Source: Collodictyon triciliatum
Taxonomy: Eukaryota; CRuMs
Direction: 5' to 3'
Length of the DNA stretch: 29,030 nt
NCBI GenBank assembly: GCA_043381765.1
Contig: JBHJMP010000885.1
Coordinates: 1-29,030 of the forward strand
Positions 11,650-23,700 of the stretch are shown here, piece by piece (within the stretch, counting starts at the first letter, position 1; each line of letters begins with the position of its first letter). The notes below the pieces were generated by a model. It was not told where the DNA came from. It searched no databases and saw nothing but the letters and a program-made list of their open reading frames with translations. A program made the position numbers and the translations under genes.

Positions 11650-12555
11650 AGGAAAGAAAATAAAGAAATGTATGCAAATTAATATGATAAATAATCAATT
11701 AAAAAAAACTGAGTAAGATCAAAAAGAGTCAACGCGCAGGCGAAGCAAGCCTGAGTGAGTGGGAGAGAATAGGCGGACTTTGATTCAAAAGGAAAGGCGA
11801 GTCCAGTGTCTGCCCGTGCTCTTATATTCCATAAGTCCTTTTGATGTTCGACACATGTGTTTGTTCTTGGGCGCTGCTGGTTGCTTTGATGTCGCTGTTG
11901 AGGTTATCATCCTTGTCCGCGTTTCGGCATTCTAGGGCTGCGACGGCTTTGGGCAAAAAGACAGCACCGGTTATTCCAGTTTTGTGCACATCGGGTTTAA
12001 TACGCTGAGTTTCTAAATATGCTGCCCTGCTCAAAAAAATCCAGGACTCGGCCATATATGGACGTAACGTTATACACATATGGAATTTACATTATCATGA
12101 TTGATGATTATCATATGTAAAATCTTTAAGCTCATTTGTAATTCAAATATAATTATAATATATATACATATGCCATATTTTACAAAAAACCAAAGGGGTT
12201 CGAAGCACTGAATCTTCTGAAATTACGCATCTCAGACAGGCGCAAAACAAAGGCAAAATAAAATAAAATATAATTGAGATTTCATTGAGGTTTTTATTTT
12301 TTGTGTGTCTTTTCTCTGTTCACTCGGCCCAAAGTTTTGTTCTTTGCGTGTTACGCGAATGCGTGGGATTTCCAAGGTACGAGATGGCAGGAATCTGTCA
12401 GGCTTATATAGGGCGAAGCAGTCACGAGTAGTATTTGCTGCTAGTGACCATCCCTACGCTATGAAGCGAAAAGACAAAGGGGACGCGCTGCACCAAAAGC
12501 TGGAAGCGTAACCACTGGCAACAATACTTGACAGCCTATAGGGTTCAACTCAGTC
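11650..12555. promoter_or_regulatory. Divergent intergenic region between CorA and gene 4
   Basis: About 900 bases between two head-to-head 5' ends, so both promoters should lie here. The part at about 12050-12300 is strongly AT-rich with many TATA-like words. Open frames on minus (11822-12079) and plus (12305-12511) are short and resemble nothing I know. The stretch 11710-11820 is purine-rich and probably CorA 5' UTR or promoter. Confidence 0.4.
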
Positions 12556-14194
12556 ATGGACCAAACGACCTCCCCGACTTGCATCTACGTTTTGGCTTCA
12601 TGTGCCCATCTAGATAATGCTCTCCCGAAGGACAAGAGGATACATAGCGACTCTCTATGCAACGCACCGAGTGCCGGGGCTCTCCGTGAAAATAAGTCCC
12701 CTAACCTCACCATTGTGATTGAATCCTTGAACAGCGATACAAGCCTGAAAATCCAACTGGCTGATTCCTCGGGGAAAGCGATACCACACGGAATGTTTCT
12801 AAGGAACGGACGTAGCACCTCGGTAAGATGTAGCTTTCCTTTCTTTTTCTTCGTTTTTTTTTCTCCTTTTCGGATTGAGGATCAAATCAGCCACAGCCTA
12901 AAACCAAAAACTGACATACCTTCATATAAACAGCAGATATGTTCTAATATACTTCCGCACACACCGAACTTCCATGTCATCAAGAACTTTGGCATCTGCA
13001 AAACCAGTTGCGATGTCTATAAGTGCAATATTCGTGACTTGAGCGCAGGCGAAGTCGGACTTTTTCATCTGAAGGTTATCGTGTTGAACCTATATGATGA
13101 GCGAGTATTCTACGTGATGCCACATTATTCGTTTTCCAAGCTTGATTCAAAATCCAAAGCCATCTCAGGTCTCCGCCAAATGCGGGAGAGTTTTCTTGAT
13201 AGCTTCAATTTCCCTTACACTACTCGCATCACGGACGACCCACGCAAACCTCAGAGTCACCGCATCCATCCCAACAAACGCAATAATCGCTCAAGTCTAT
13301 GTGTCTGCTATGAGTTTGGTGAGTTTGATATTAAAATGTATTTTTTTCTTGCTGTAAATGATGTATTTCCTAACCAAACCAGACTCACACTTTCTCATGA
13401 CCACATACTTAACCGTACCGAGTGCAGAATCCTATGTACCAAGCTCACAGCTACCCACAGCAACGGTACAATCAGCTTTCACGAGCGCAGAATCGCACAT
13501 CCCAGCCTCATTTGCAGAGAATTCTGATACAACGACCAACCTTCTATCGCCACATTCGAACCTTTTTTCTCAGGTGAGCAAGAGTCTGATTCCTTCGAAG
13601 GATTGCCTCAGTGTGAACAAAACCACTTCATCTCGCGCGACCTTGCCATGCGCTTAACTGAAGAATCCTCTACCAGCTCTATAAGCGGTTCGTTGGAGCC
13701 TTTCCACCATGACCACCTCGCCCAGGATGCCAACCCAGCCGATAATCCGGAATTAGCACCTTATACGGAAGATACAAAATTTTATACAATGGGTGAGATA
13801 TATGAATTGTTAAACAATCAAAACTATCATGATAGCGAATTGATTCCGGTATAGCCGTATAGAACTACGTTCCATTCAACAAGCATACTATATATGCTGT
13901 GTTTTGCAGTCTATCCAGCTCATAACCATACCCGCAACCCCCCTTGCTTCACTCTATACCCATCACTCCAATCCAGGCAACCGCAACCTGGTTGGACGTA
14001 CGATGAAAATCCACCTTGCTTTCTCCCCCACCCGCCATCATCTACCACACCTCCAGGACGCTTGGCATGCTCAGCGCCCATCGTCAACAAAGAGATTGAG
14101 GAATGATAATAATAATAATAAAAATAAAAAAAAAACAAATAGAAGAGGATTTTCGGAGAGCCTCAAGCCATTAGTCGATATTATTCACCCATAA
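12556..14194 (+). CDS. Hypothetical protein, unknown family, Ser/Thr/Pro-rich C-terminal part
   Basis: I do not recognise the family. Exon 1 is 12556-12822 (start MDQTTSPTC; donor gtaaga). Exon 2 begins at about 12954 or 12957 (after ATAAACAG or AACAGCAG) and ends in CYEFG at about 13319 (donor gtgagt). A further exon begins after the acceptor at 13380. Exons 1 and 2 look like a real globular domain of alternating hydrophobic strands (LTIVIESLNSDTSLKIQLAD, HVIKNFGICKTSCDVYKCNI, LFHLKVIVLNLYDERVFYVM), so a beta-sandwich is plausible. The part after 13380 is Ser/Thr-rich (SQLPTATVQSAFTSAESHIP). Its joins to a second frame (GLPQCEQNHFISRDLAMR, 13574-13854) and to a tail after the acceptor at about 13910 (two frames, ending at 14106 or 14194) are unresolved. 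A regulatory or scaffold role is a guess from composition. Confidence 0.5.
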
Positions 14195-14777
14195 CCGTGA
14201 GTGCGCGTAGAAACAAGTGAAAGGAATTAAGCCATTTGCAAAGCCTACTTGGATTTTTTTTTTCATAGAATATGGCATGTATATCGGGAATTGTGGGGTG
14301 TTGAGCGTGTTTTACTGTATTCGGTTCTTCAGAAAAAGGAAAAAGGTGTCGGAGCTCCGTGTGAGATGGGGCGACGTGAGCGGCATTCTTTATTTTTCGA
14401 GACGGCTGTGGTTGGGGGTTGGATTCGTAAGGTGGTTTATCGCTGCATTTTTCGGCGGTGCGAAGCTCCCATCCTTTTGGGATATGTCTGACTCTTGAAA
14501 AAATAAAGTATGTTTCCATGTTGAAAGTATGTTGAAATATCACCTAGCCCTCCTAGGTTCACAAATCATTGGTGGGGAGGGTACATCCGCCTTTCCGTTT
14601 TGCTGTCAAGACCCGGATGACGTCAAAAGCTCCACATAACAAAGTAATACGCGAATGCGTTCTGGTGTCAAACACAGGCTTTGAGACTCCGCCCAGCAGC
14701 AGAGACGTGCTATATTTATTTTCCGCAAAAAGGAACATAGTGAATCATGCCAAAATTGATTAAAATCCACTTTTGTC
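14195..14777. other. Intergenic region between genes 4 and 5
   Basis: Probable 3' UTR of gene 4 up to a poly(A)-signal-like AATAAA at 14502-14507, then a probable promoter region for gene 5. Two overlapping plus-strand frames (14217-14498 and 14249-14491) and one minus-strand frame (14181-14543) are open, but none shows recognisable motifs, so I do not call a gene. Confidence 0.35.
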
Positions 14778-17700
14778 ATGAATAAGCAGCGTCCTCATCC
14801 GGCCATTCACGGTACACTGCCACACAGACCACAGCGCCAGATGCACATAAATGGGCTTTTTTTAGTTGTGGTTTTAATCGGGCTGTCCGTGCTTTGGGAA
14901 GTCAAAGCATCGCTCAGAACACTCGCCGTAAAACAAGAGACAGGCGAGGCCACCACCAACCTTATCAGCTGCGCACACTCGCCAAGTTTCATCAAAGAGA
15001 CAGTCATCCAAACACTTTTTTCTTTCCATTGCCCACTGATCATTTATTCCGTCGTTCAATATTCTTTATACTTTTTTTTAGAAGAAAAGCGCTTGTTGGC
15101 TGCTGTTGCAAAAGACACGAGGTGGAATGACGCCGGGCAAAGAAACCCGAGAGGAGATCGATCGGGTGAGTAGTTTGGGTGGGAACCCCGCATTGAAGCC
15201 AGAGAGGCAAACTAAGTTGTGTGTAGTCGAAATCATTACTTGAGCGTCGCACAGAGACAATATGAGAAGAATGAAGGAACAGGACTCCCACTAAAGAAAC
15301 CGCTTCGCCAAAGGCACTTCTTAGATGGGTCAACTACCAGCTGGGCAAGATAGAATTGAAGGCAAACAACATATCCTCGGACATGGAGGACGGCTTCTTT
15401 TTGATAATGCTCATGGACATCGTCACAAAAGAGCCCGTCAAAGACTATCACTCGCGGCTGTTTGCGTGAGCACTTATCCTGCTCCATTGAAAATCTACCG
15501 TAGCAAACTGTGTACTTGTAGTGCTCTAAAGGATGTATCATGAAGTCTGTGGATTGCACTGCCACAGAACAAATTCCTGTTTTTCCACGGCCAATTCTAT
15601 TTCTGCTTCTATTTCCATATTCTAACTCTAAGTCTATTTTTTTTTTAACAGAGACTCGCCCATACAAAACGAGATTTTGGTTCAAGAAAACCAACAGACG
15701 TTTCGTGTAAATCTTGCTTCAAGACTTGGAGAGCACCAAAGCGAGGAATCTTTATTCGTCATGACAAAGGAGTTTAAAGGTGCCATTTTTATTATGTTGC
15801 ATGCGCCATATGATCGATTGAATCCGCCGAGTCTCTGCTCGTGACATACCAGTGGATTGATTCTGCGTATCGGTGATGATTCGCAAATGAATAGATATTG
15901 TAGAGCCTACGTTATGGTTTCTGATTGGAAAAAGCATTCAAAGAAAGGATAAATTTTCGGTTGGTGGATTCTAAAACAAAACAACGTAACATATCACTTT
16001 GAGTAAATGACTCCAGTATTATTAATTTATTTTTTTTTGCGTTCCTCTTCAAGTCAGTAATACTCATCTGTCCACAATTACCAGGAGACCGGCCCAGCTC
16101 GGTATTCAGAAGCAAGAAAGCTCTTTGAAATTGTAAAGGCACCTTTTCCTTTCGATGGTAATTACGCATTTCCTTGTGACAATTCTCTTATCCTTGAGTT
16201 AAGTGCGCTTATGGGAGTGAGCTGATATTTTCCACCCTTCGAAAAGATTTCGAACTTGAGGAAAAAGGGACTATCGTATTGATTCGAACTTGCATTCTCC
16301 TTGATAAGGTATGGCCGAGAATATCTCCTCCTTCATATCATTCTGCATCCGTTTCTATTGATTGGTTATAACTGAATTTTAGATGGAAGCTATCCGTAAT
16401 GAGCAAAAGGAAAAGAGACTACAGAAATGGATTCCTGCACCACAGCGCTATACGACCCCGACACCCTTAGATGTGAAAATATTCGACCAATGTGTTTTGC
16501 GAGTCTTCTTATCATCGACCTTTCGAGATATGCAAAAGGAGCGTGACCATTTTTTCAAGCACGGAGCCGTCGAGTAGAATTCAAATCGATGAATGCATAT
16601 TAAACTAATTTGCTGACCAGATTGTATGGTATTTAGCTTCGAATTTTGCACACACGTATTTTGATAAGTAATTCCTTAATTTTAATTACTCTAGACTAAA
16701 GAAGCTTGCAAAAGCAAGGGGCATCGAACTCGTATTTATCGACCTGCGCTGGGGACTCACGTCTGAGGACAGTAGCGAGGGATGGGCAAGTTATCTGTTT
16801 TGTTATCCCTTTATTTCTGCTTCTTTTCCCTATCGTTCTTTTCAAATATGCAAAAAGGAATGTGATGTTTATTCTCTACCCTCATTCAAATGATGAAGCA
16901 AACATGCGCGCAGGTGGTTATTCGGTGTTTGGATTCTATCAGCAAGTGTCCTTACTTTGTATGCTCTCTGGGAGCTCGGTACGGATGGATTCCTGACCAA
17001 AGCAAAACAGAGTTGAACAAGCATCAAAGATTGGAGGAGCTTCAAAAGACTAAACTAGAGGCCACAATCAACGACTTGTGGGTGGAATGGCGCTCAGAGA
17101 CGAACAAACGCTTTCCTTTTATCGATGGCATCCCGGGACTGAGTGTAACAGAGTATGAGGTATTGCGAAAACAAAGAAGAAAGAATTGCTACCGTCCGTA
17201 ATATCCTGATCAAACCATTTTATTCCGGTGATTGTAGATACAATATGCAGCCTTGATTGATAAGCCTGTTTGCAGCCGAGCATTCTTTTACTTCCGGGAC
17301 GAGGAATACGCAGTTGCAAATGCAGAGGATGAGAAAGAAAGAACGCTATTCAGGGCTGAGAATGAAGAGAGTGTAAGCCATCCAATCAGCCTAGGATATG
17401 CTTGATGACTTCTGAACAAATTAAATTAGCATGTGATCAAATACTTTTTTTTAAAAAAAACACACACACACACAAAATAATGCAAGGCAACAACTATCAT
17501 CTAGAGAAAGAGACAAAACGAACTCAAGGCTAAAGTAGAGACAAAGTATGGTCATGTAGTATACCAAGGGGCCAAGCAGTACTCTGATTTAGTCACAAAC
17601 CACCTTAGTTACGCAATCAACAGAGACTTCTCTAACCGCAAAGTCCTTAATGATTGATTGGAAAGCACCCATATGTATATTGAATACCTTAATGCAAGAC

Positions 17701-20700
17701 TGCCTGATGAGTTCTTTGAATGATTCCTTTATTTCAACTTACTATCCAGGTGAGAGACCCGGAAGACCAAGCTCAGCATCAATTCAAGATGCACCGGTTA
17801 GTAGGATTTGGTGGAAGGAAAGAGCTCCTTAAGCGTATCGTAGACGAGGTTTTCTTTGTCTTTTTTTCCCCTTTTTTCCTTTTTTCTTTCTTTTGTCATA
17901 TGATGTAATGGGAACGAAACCCTTTACAACTCGAAGGATTTATATTCTTGTTAAAGACTTTGAATTAGAAAGCATCGATATCTCTATGCGATCTACTTAA
18001 TGTGATTAAAATTTTTTCGAGTGCAGACCTTCGAGCAGTTGGATGAAGATAACAAAAAAATCACTGTTTTGGCAGCTGAATCAGGAATAGGAAAGTCGTC
18101 GTTGATGGCTGCTACTGTTCGAGACTTAGAAGGACTGACCCATCCGAACCTCCATGTATTCTACCATTTTGTTGGATGTACAAATCTCAGCAATTATGTT
18201 GAAAGGTAAGACAGTCAGAGAAACAACAATGTTCTTTGCGTTAAATGAATGGTTGCAACACGAAGCTTCTTCAGCGTGCAGCACATAACAGAAGCGAATC
18301 CTCTTGAATACATCGATAGAGAAAACACACAAAATAGGCAGTTAATCGTGTCATTTTGATGATATTTTTCTTCGTATGTTAGTATCTCGATACGATTCTG
18401 GGGATTGGTATCAAGTGCTGAGAATTCACTTGCTGGAGAAGGGAGAGGGGAAGCAGGTGAGTATTTCAAAAGGCGAAGAAGAGAACTCTTCACAAGAAAT
18501 AGCCATAGATATGAGAGGCCCTTCTGATACGCGAATGTGATAAATAATGGAATTACATATTGTTTAGTATTTAAATGAGTCAAAATAACATACTCTTAAT
18601 GATTTGGCAGAATTTGCAAAAGAGGGAATCCAGGGACTGTTTAATGCTCTATCTGAAAAGAACAGGTGTGTCCAACCACAAGTTCTAAACCTAATATGCA
18701 TGGCTCAATTCTTGAAGAATATTTTTAATTGTCTAGTTCGTCTTTGAATGATTCTAAAGAAGGATTGAAATTTATCTGTACCATACAGAACCAAGAGTAC
18801 CCGATTTGTATTTATGGTTGACGCCATTAATCAAATCTTGCCGTCCCAAGACACACCGGTTCCTCATCTCCTTAACTGGTTTCCCAAAAAAGCACCAAAA
18901 AACATCGCCTTGATAGTCTCAACTATCGACACCCACCAGTCATGCCAGGTTCGAGCTAGAAAGCAACTGAAAACTTATATTTTTAAATCATCTGATAGCT
19001 TGGGCCATTTTTTTTCAAGTTTCTTACTCGATGGATGCAGGTTGCCAAAAGCAGTGGGCTAGATGTCATTCCGGTGACAAAGTTGACTGAGGGAGAGATT
19101 CTGGAGAGCGCAACATCATTCTTGCATAGATATGACAAAACCTTAAGTGAAGTACAATTGAGGATGATACTTGCAGACCAGCAAGACACAGGTATATTTT
19201 GATTTTGATTTTGATTTTGATTTTGATTTTGATTTTGATTTTGATTTTGATTTTGATTTTGATTTTGATTTTGATTTTGATTTTGATTTTGATTTTGATT
19301 TTGATTTTGATAATATCTTTCCCCTCTGTTTTATTCTCAATTGCCACTTTATTTGGTTTTCTTACCATTCTTAAAATTTCCCATTTCACTTATTTTCTCA
19401 ATCCTGAATGCTCATCGCTATTTCCACAAGGCCATCCGTTATACTTGCGTATTGTGCTGGACGAGATACGAGTTTTTGGAGTGTTTGAAAGACTTGAAGA
19501 GGAGCTCAACACCCTATTGTCCACCTCGGGCGTCATCGACCTCTACACACTGATCATTAATCGATGGCAGCAAAAATACAACATCAAAGGTATTGAATAA
19601 ACCAATCCATTCACATTTCCGATGGTGAAACAGGAATACCATGGCATGAATCTGTGTAAGATGTAGGCTGTACTTTATTCGCTTCTTTACAATCCATTAT
19701 TGCAAGCCAAGGCATTGAAGCTCATTCTGCCAAAATACAGGGAAGCCCATTGTGGAATCATCCATGAAAGTACTGTACGTCTCTAGAATAGGAATGAACG
19801 AAGGGGACCTGGATAAATATGTTGAAAGCTATGTGGGTCAGGAATTTGAACTAGCGGAATGGTTTGCCTCTACTCAAATCCAAAAGTATTTTCTCATTTT
19901 TACTTTCATTAACCTATTATCCTCATAGGAAATCCTTTTTCTTTACACTCGTAGAGTCCTTGTTTGTTCGGAATGGAAGGTTTTTCTTTTCTTCAAATAC
20001 CGAAGTGAAAAGATGTTTCTAAAATGTTGGTTGAAAAAAAAAAGATATCTGTATTTTGGATGAATTCACCATGGCAATCAGGTGGTGAACACTGACCAAA
20101 CTTTGACGCATATATATTGCAATAGGTACATGTATTTCCACCAGTTGCTTTTGGAAACAACAAACAACTATTTCTTCGAAAGACCCGAATCCAAAATCCA
20201 GACGCACAAGGATTACGGGATGTGGATGTATGGACAATATGCTGACGAAGCCGATGTCGATGAGGAGCTTGTCGCGGAAATATGCTACCAATTAATGCAA
20301 GGCGAATGCTATAACCTGCTTGTCGAATACTTGAAAAATGACCACGTTAGCCGTCCTTTCTTTCTTATTTGCTAATTGAATATATATATTCTTCGTGATT
20401 TTTGTATTAGATGTCAAAGTCATGAAATGTGCAGGTTGTTATTCACATGCTTGGTGGAAGATATCGGTACGAGTTCTTTGGTTGCTGGAGAACCATCAAT
20501 TTGAAAGGGGTAGCCAACTACAAAGACGTATACATCAACAAAGTCAAGGTATCCATCCCATATGATTTAGCATTACAATGTAATGATGGGTGAAAAACGA
20601 TTAAAAAAAAAAAAAAAGGGCACACTCTTCGATGGTTTTGTAACATTTTTGTACTTGTTGAAAACAGTCCCTCGATAAAGTTGGAGATATGCTGGTTGAC

Positions 20701-23700
20701 TTTTTTCTGGAATGTTTCGAAAACTCATATCTTTCATCAGCCATTGTCCAACGCATAGCCAAGAGACGCACCGAGGGTGACATTTCCTTTCCTTTCCTTT
20801 CCTTTCCTTTCCTTTCCTTTCCTTTCCTTTCCTTTCCTTTCCTTTCCTTTCCTTTCCTTTCCTTTCCTTTCCTTTCCTTTCCTTTCCTTTCCTTTCCTTT
20901 CTTTTTTTCTTTTTTTCTTTTTTTCTTTTTTTCTTTTTGTTTTCTTCTTTTCTTGTTTTCTTGTTTCAGTTTTCTTTTTTTTCTTTTTTTAAAAAAAGTG
21001 GCATCATTTTAAGATTTTCTAAATTGATTCTGACCTCCATCTACGCGAAACAGATTCGAAGTTCTCAGACTATCAAACGCTTGGACGTGTTTACAAAAAT
21101 TTGCAAAGGTGAAAATAGCTAACATGAACAATCTTTGAGTGCAATTATCGGTTGATGCTAATAATATCACTTCATGCACCAGCTGGGATGAGTCGATGCA
21201 ATATTTTCAGAAATGCATGAGTATGAGGCGAGGCACATGCCGAGAAGACCTGGACTACATCGCACCCATCCTCGACGAGATTGGATACATATACCAAAAA
21301 GAAAACAGGCATTCAAATACATTGAACTACCAGACATAGTTTGATTATGTTGACCTGCCATACTATTATCATGATTAATTCTTTCTCATTTGAGATAAAT
21401 AAGACAAAATAACATTCCAACACGTGGCAGATTGGAAGATGCTCTGTCGGAGTTTAGAAAGTCCTATGATATTCGAATGCAACTATATGGCGACCAAGAC
21501 TTGCTTATCGCTCAATCAAGAGACCACTTTGGAGATATTTATTTGATTCAAAACAAGTATGTCAAGCTGAGATATGGACACCAGTCAATATTCCATCCAG
21601 GTGAGAATATAGAATAAACCACCTTTATGATATGACAGAGCGGAAGAAGCTGTAGCAGAGTATAAGGCATCGATGGAAATTCGCTCTAAGCGAGTAGGAA
21701 GTGATCACCCGTTGATGGCAACATCGCTTCAAAACCTTGGGCATGTATGCGTCTCAAAGAAAAAGTAAGGCATCTAAGTAAAAGTCGTTTATCAATTTTA
21801 AAAACTCTAATTATGCCAGTCGTCTTTTTGTTAACAATCACTTGGCTTCTATTCCTTAGGTACGACGACTCTTTGGAATACTACGAAAGAGCTAAAAGTC
21901 TTCTAGAAAAGACATTTGGGCAAAGACACCCGTCTGTCGCTATGGCGATGTTGAATAGTGCCGAAGTGCATATCACGACAGGAAAGTAATAAATAATAAA
22001 TCGGAATGAATGCTAATATCATTCAAAGAACTATATTCAATGATCTAAAATCATAACCGAAGGCCAGAATAATTACTTTTTGTCCGAATCTATGAATTAT
22101 TACCGAAGTCAGTTGGAATATCATCTTTGTATTCACTTCTTTTTTCTCAACCAGGAAAATGATGGCCTTAGCGTTACTTAATCAATCTTTGTCGATTTTC
22201 ATCGAAACAATGGGAGAAAACCACCCTAATGTCGTGCTGATATATGAAAAAATCGGAGACATTAATCACGACCTCAAAGAGTAGGATTTGGCTTTTATTC
22301 TTTTAATTCATGCACATATGGATAGAAAAAGAAGCTTACTTCAATTGGATGAAATTTTGACTAGCCTAGTATATATTGGATTTTGTAGATTCAATGTTTC
22401 CTTGGACTCCTACACAAAGACGTTAGAAATCAGAAAGAGAACAATAGGAAACGAGCACCCAGACTATGCAAAATCTCTCGAAAATGTTGGAAGGACAAAC
22501 TTTGAGTTGAAGAGGTAATAATTCTTTTGTTTTATTTGTTTTTAATTAGATTATATAATATTGTGTTACAATTGTTGTAAGGGAATCCTGAGCATGCTAC
22601 ATCTCGTTATTTGCTCAATTTTCTGGTTATTAAAATGGATTTTCTTTTTTTTTTAAAAAAAAAATCACAGAACAGACCAAGTGTTTGACCACTTCCAAGC
22701 GGCGTCGAATATAAGGTCATTAACAAAAACGATATCTTCTTTGAGTTTTGGCCCTCAAATAGATTGCATCACAAGATTTATGAGGGACAAGAAGGGATTT
22801 AAAACTGTCATTCAAAATTACAATGCGCTGATCAACATTTTTGTTCAACGGCATACTCTGGATTTTATCGGAATCAGAAACTCTTGTCTAGAAATTGATG
22901 CTATATTTAGCGAGCAAAATATGCACAAAGAGGCTTTAGCTTTCTGGGATGAGATGAAAGTAAGGTTTGAGAAAGGTCTTGGATGGATTCACGAAAGAAC
23001 CCTCCATGCTTACGATAGACTAGCGTGTCATTCCGGTAAGATTGGATTGAACAAAGAAGCATTTGAGTTTTCCAGATTGGAGTCTTTTCTTAAGGAAAAT
23101 ATTCAAGATTGCCCTGCTGACTTTGAATATAGTCGTGATGCTGTAGTGGATGCTTTGTTTGGGATAGTTTATACTTCAAGGACTGATGAAAGCAAAAGTA
23201 AAGCCGCATCTGAAGCAATCACTCTTCTGAATTTTATGAGAATCTCATTCAAGGGCATGAACCTATCTAACATCCGAATTCCCTACGCAAATATGAGATT
23301 TTCAGTTGTTGATGGCACAGATTTTACCGGTGCAGACCTTGAAGGGGTTAATTTTGGAAACTCGTTGCTAGGAGGGGTCATATTGAACAAAGCTAATATG
23401 CATAACTCTAACGTCGGGTTGTGCAATAATGTATTAACCGGACATCTTGAATCAATTAATAGCATGTGTCACATAATAGGACCAAACGGAGAACGATTGC
23501 TGGCCTCCGGAAGCATGGACAAAACGGTGAGGATTTGGGATATTGCGCTGGGGAGAGCCATTATGAAGCTTGAAGGTCACTCAGACCACGTAAACAGCAT
23601 ATGTCTTACCACGGGGCCGAATAGAGAAAAGTGGCTCGTTTCGGGTAGTAGAGATAAGACCATCATTATTTGGGATATTTTGACGGGCGAGAATCTTCGG

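Noticed and set aside
11822-12079. 85-residue minus-strand ORF upstream of CorA
   Set aside because: No recognisable motif, lies in a probable promoter region, and the frame is short enough to be chance.
12305-12511. 68-residue plus-strand ORF upstream of gene 4
   Set aside because: No motif, no splice link to 12556, AT-rich promoter context.
14217-14498. 93-residue hydrophobic plus-strand ORF between genes 4 and 5
   Set aside because: Overlapping open frames on both strands and no motif; probably gene 4 3' UTR.
15118-15165. Start of gene 5 at the ATG reading MTPGKETREEIDR
   Set aside because: It ends in phase 0 at the donor, which cannot join the CH exon without a stop; another frame through the same exon fits.
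19199-19600. Long ORFs of Asp-Phe, Ile-Leu or Lys-Ser repeats on both strands
   Set aside because: They come from the TTTTGA repeat, whose 6-base unit keeps every frame open. The real exon starts at 19431.
20689-21012. Phe/Ser/Leu-rich ORF in the TTTCC repeat
   Set aside because: A microsatellite read through an intron; only the first part (20668-20776) is coding.
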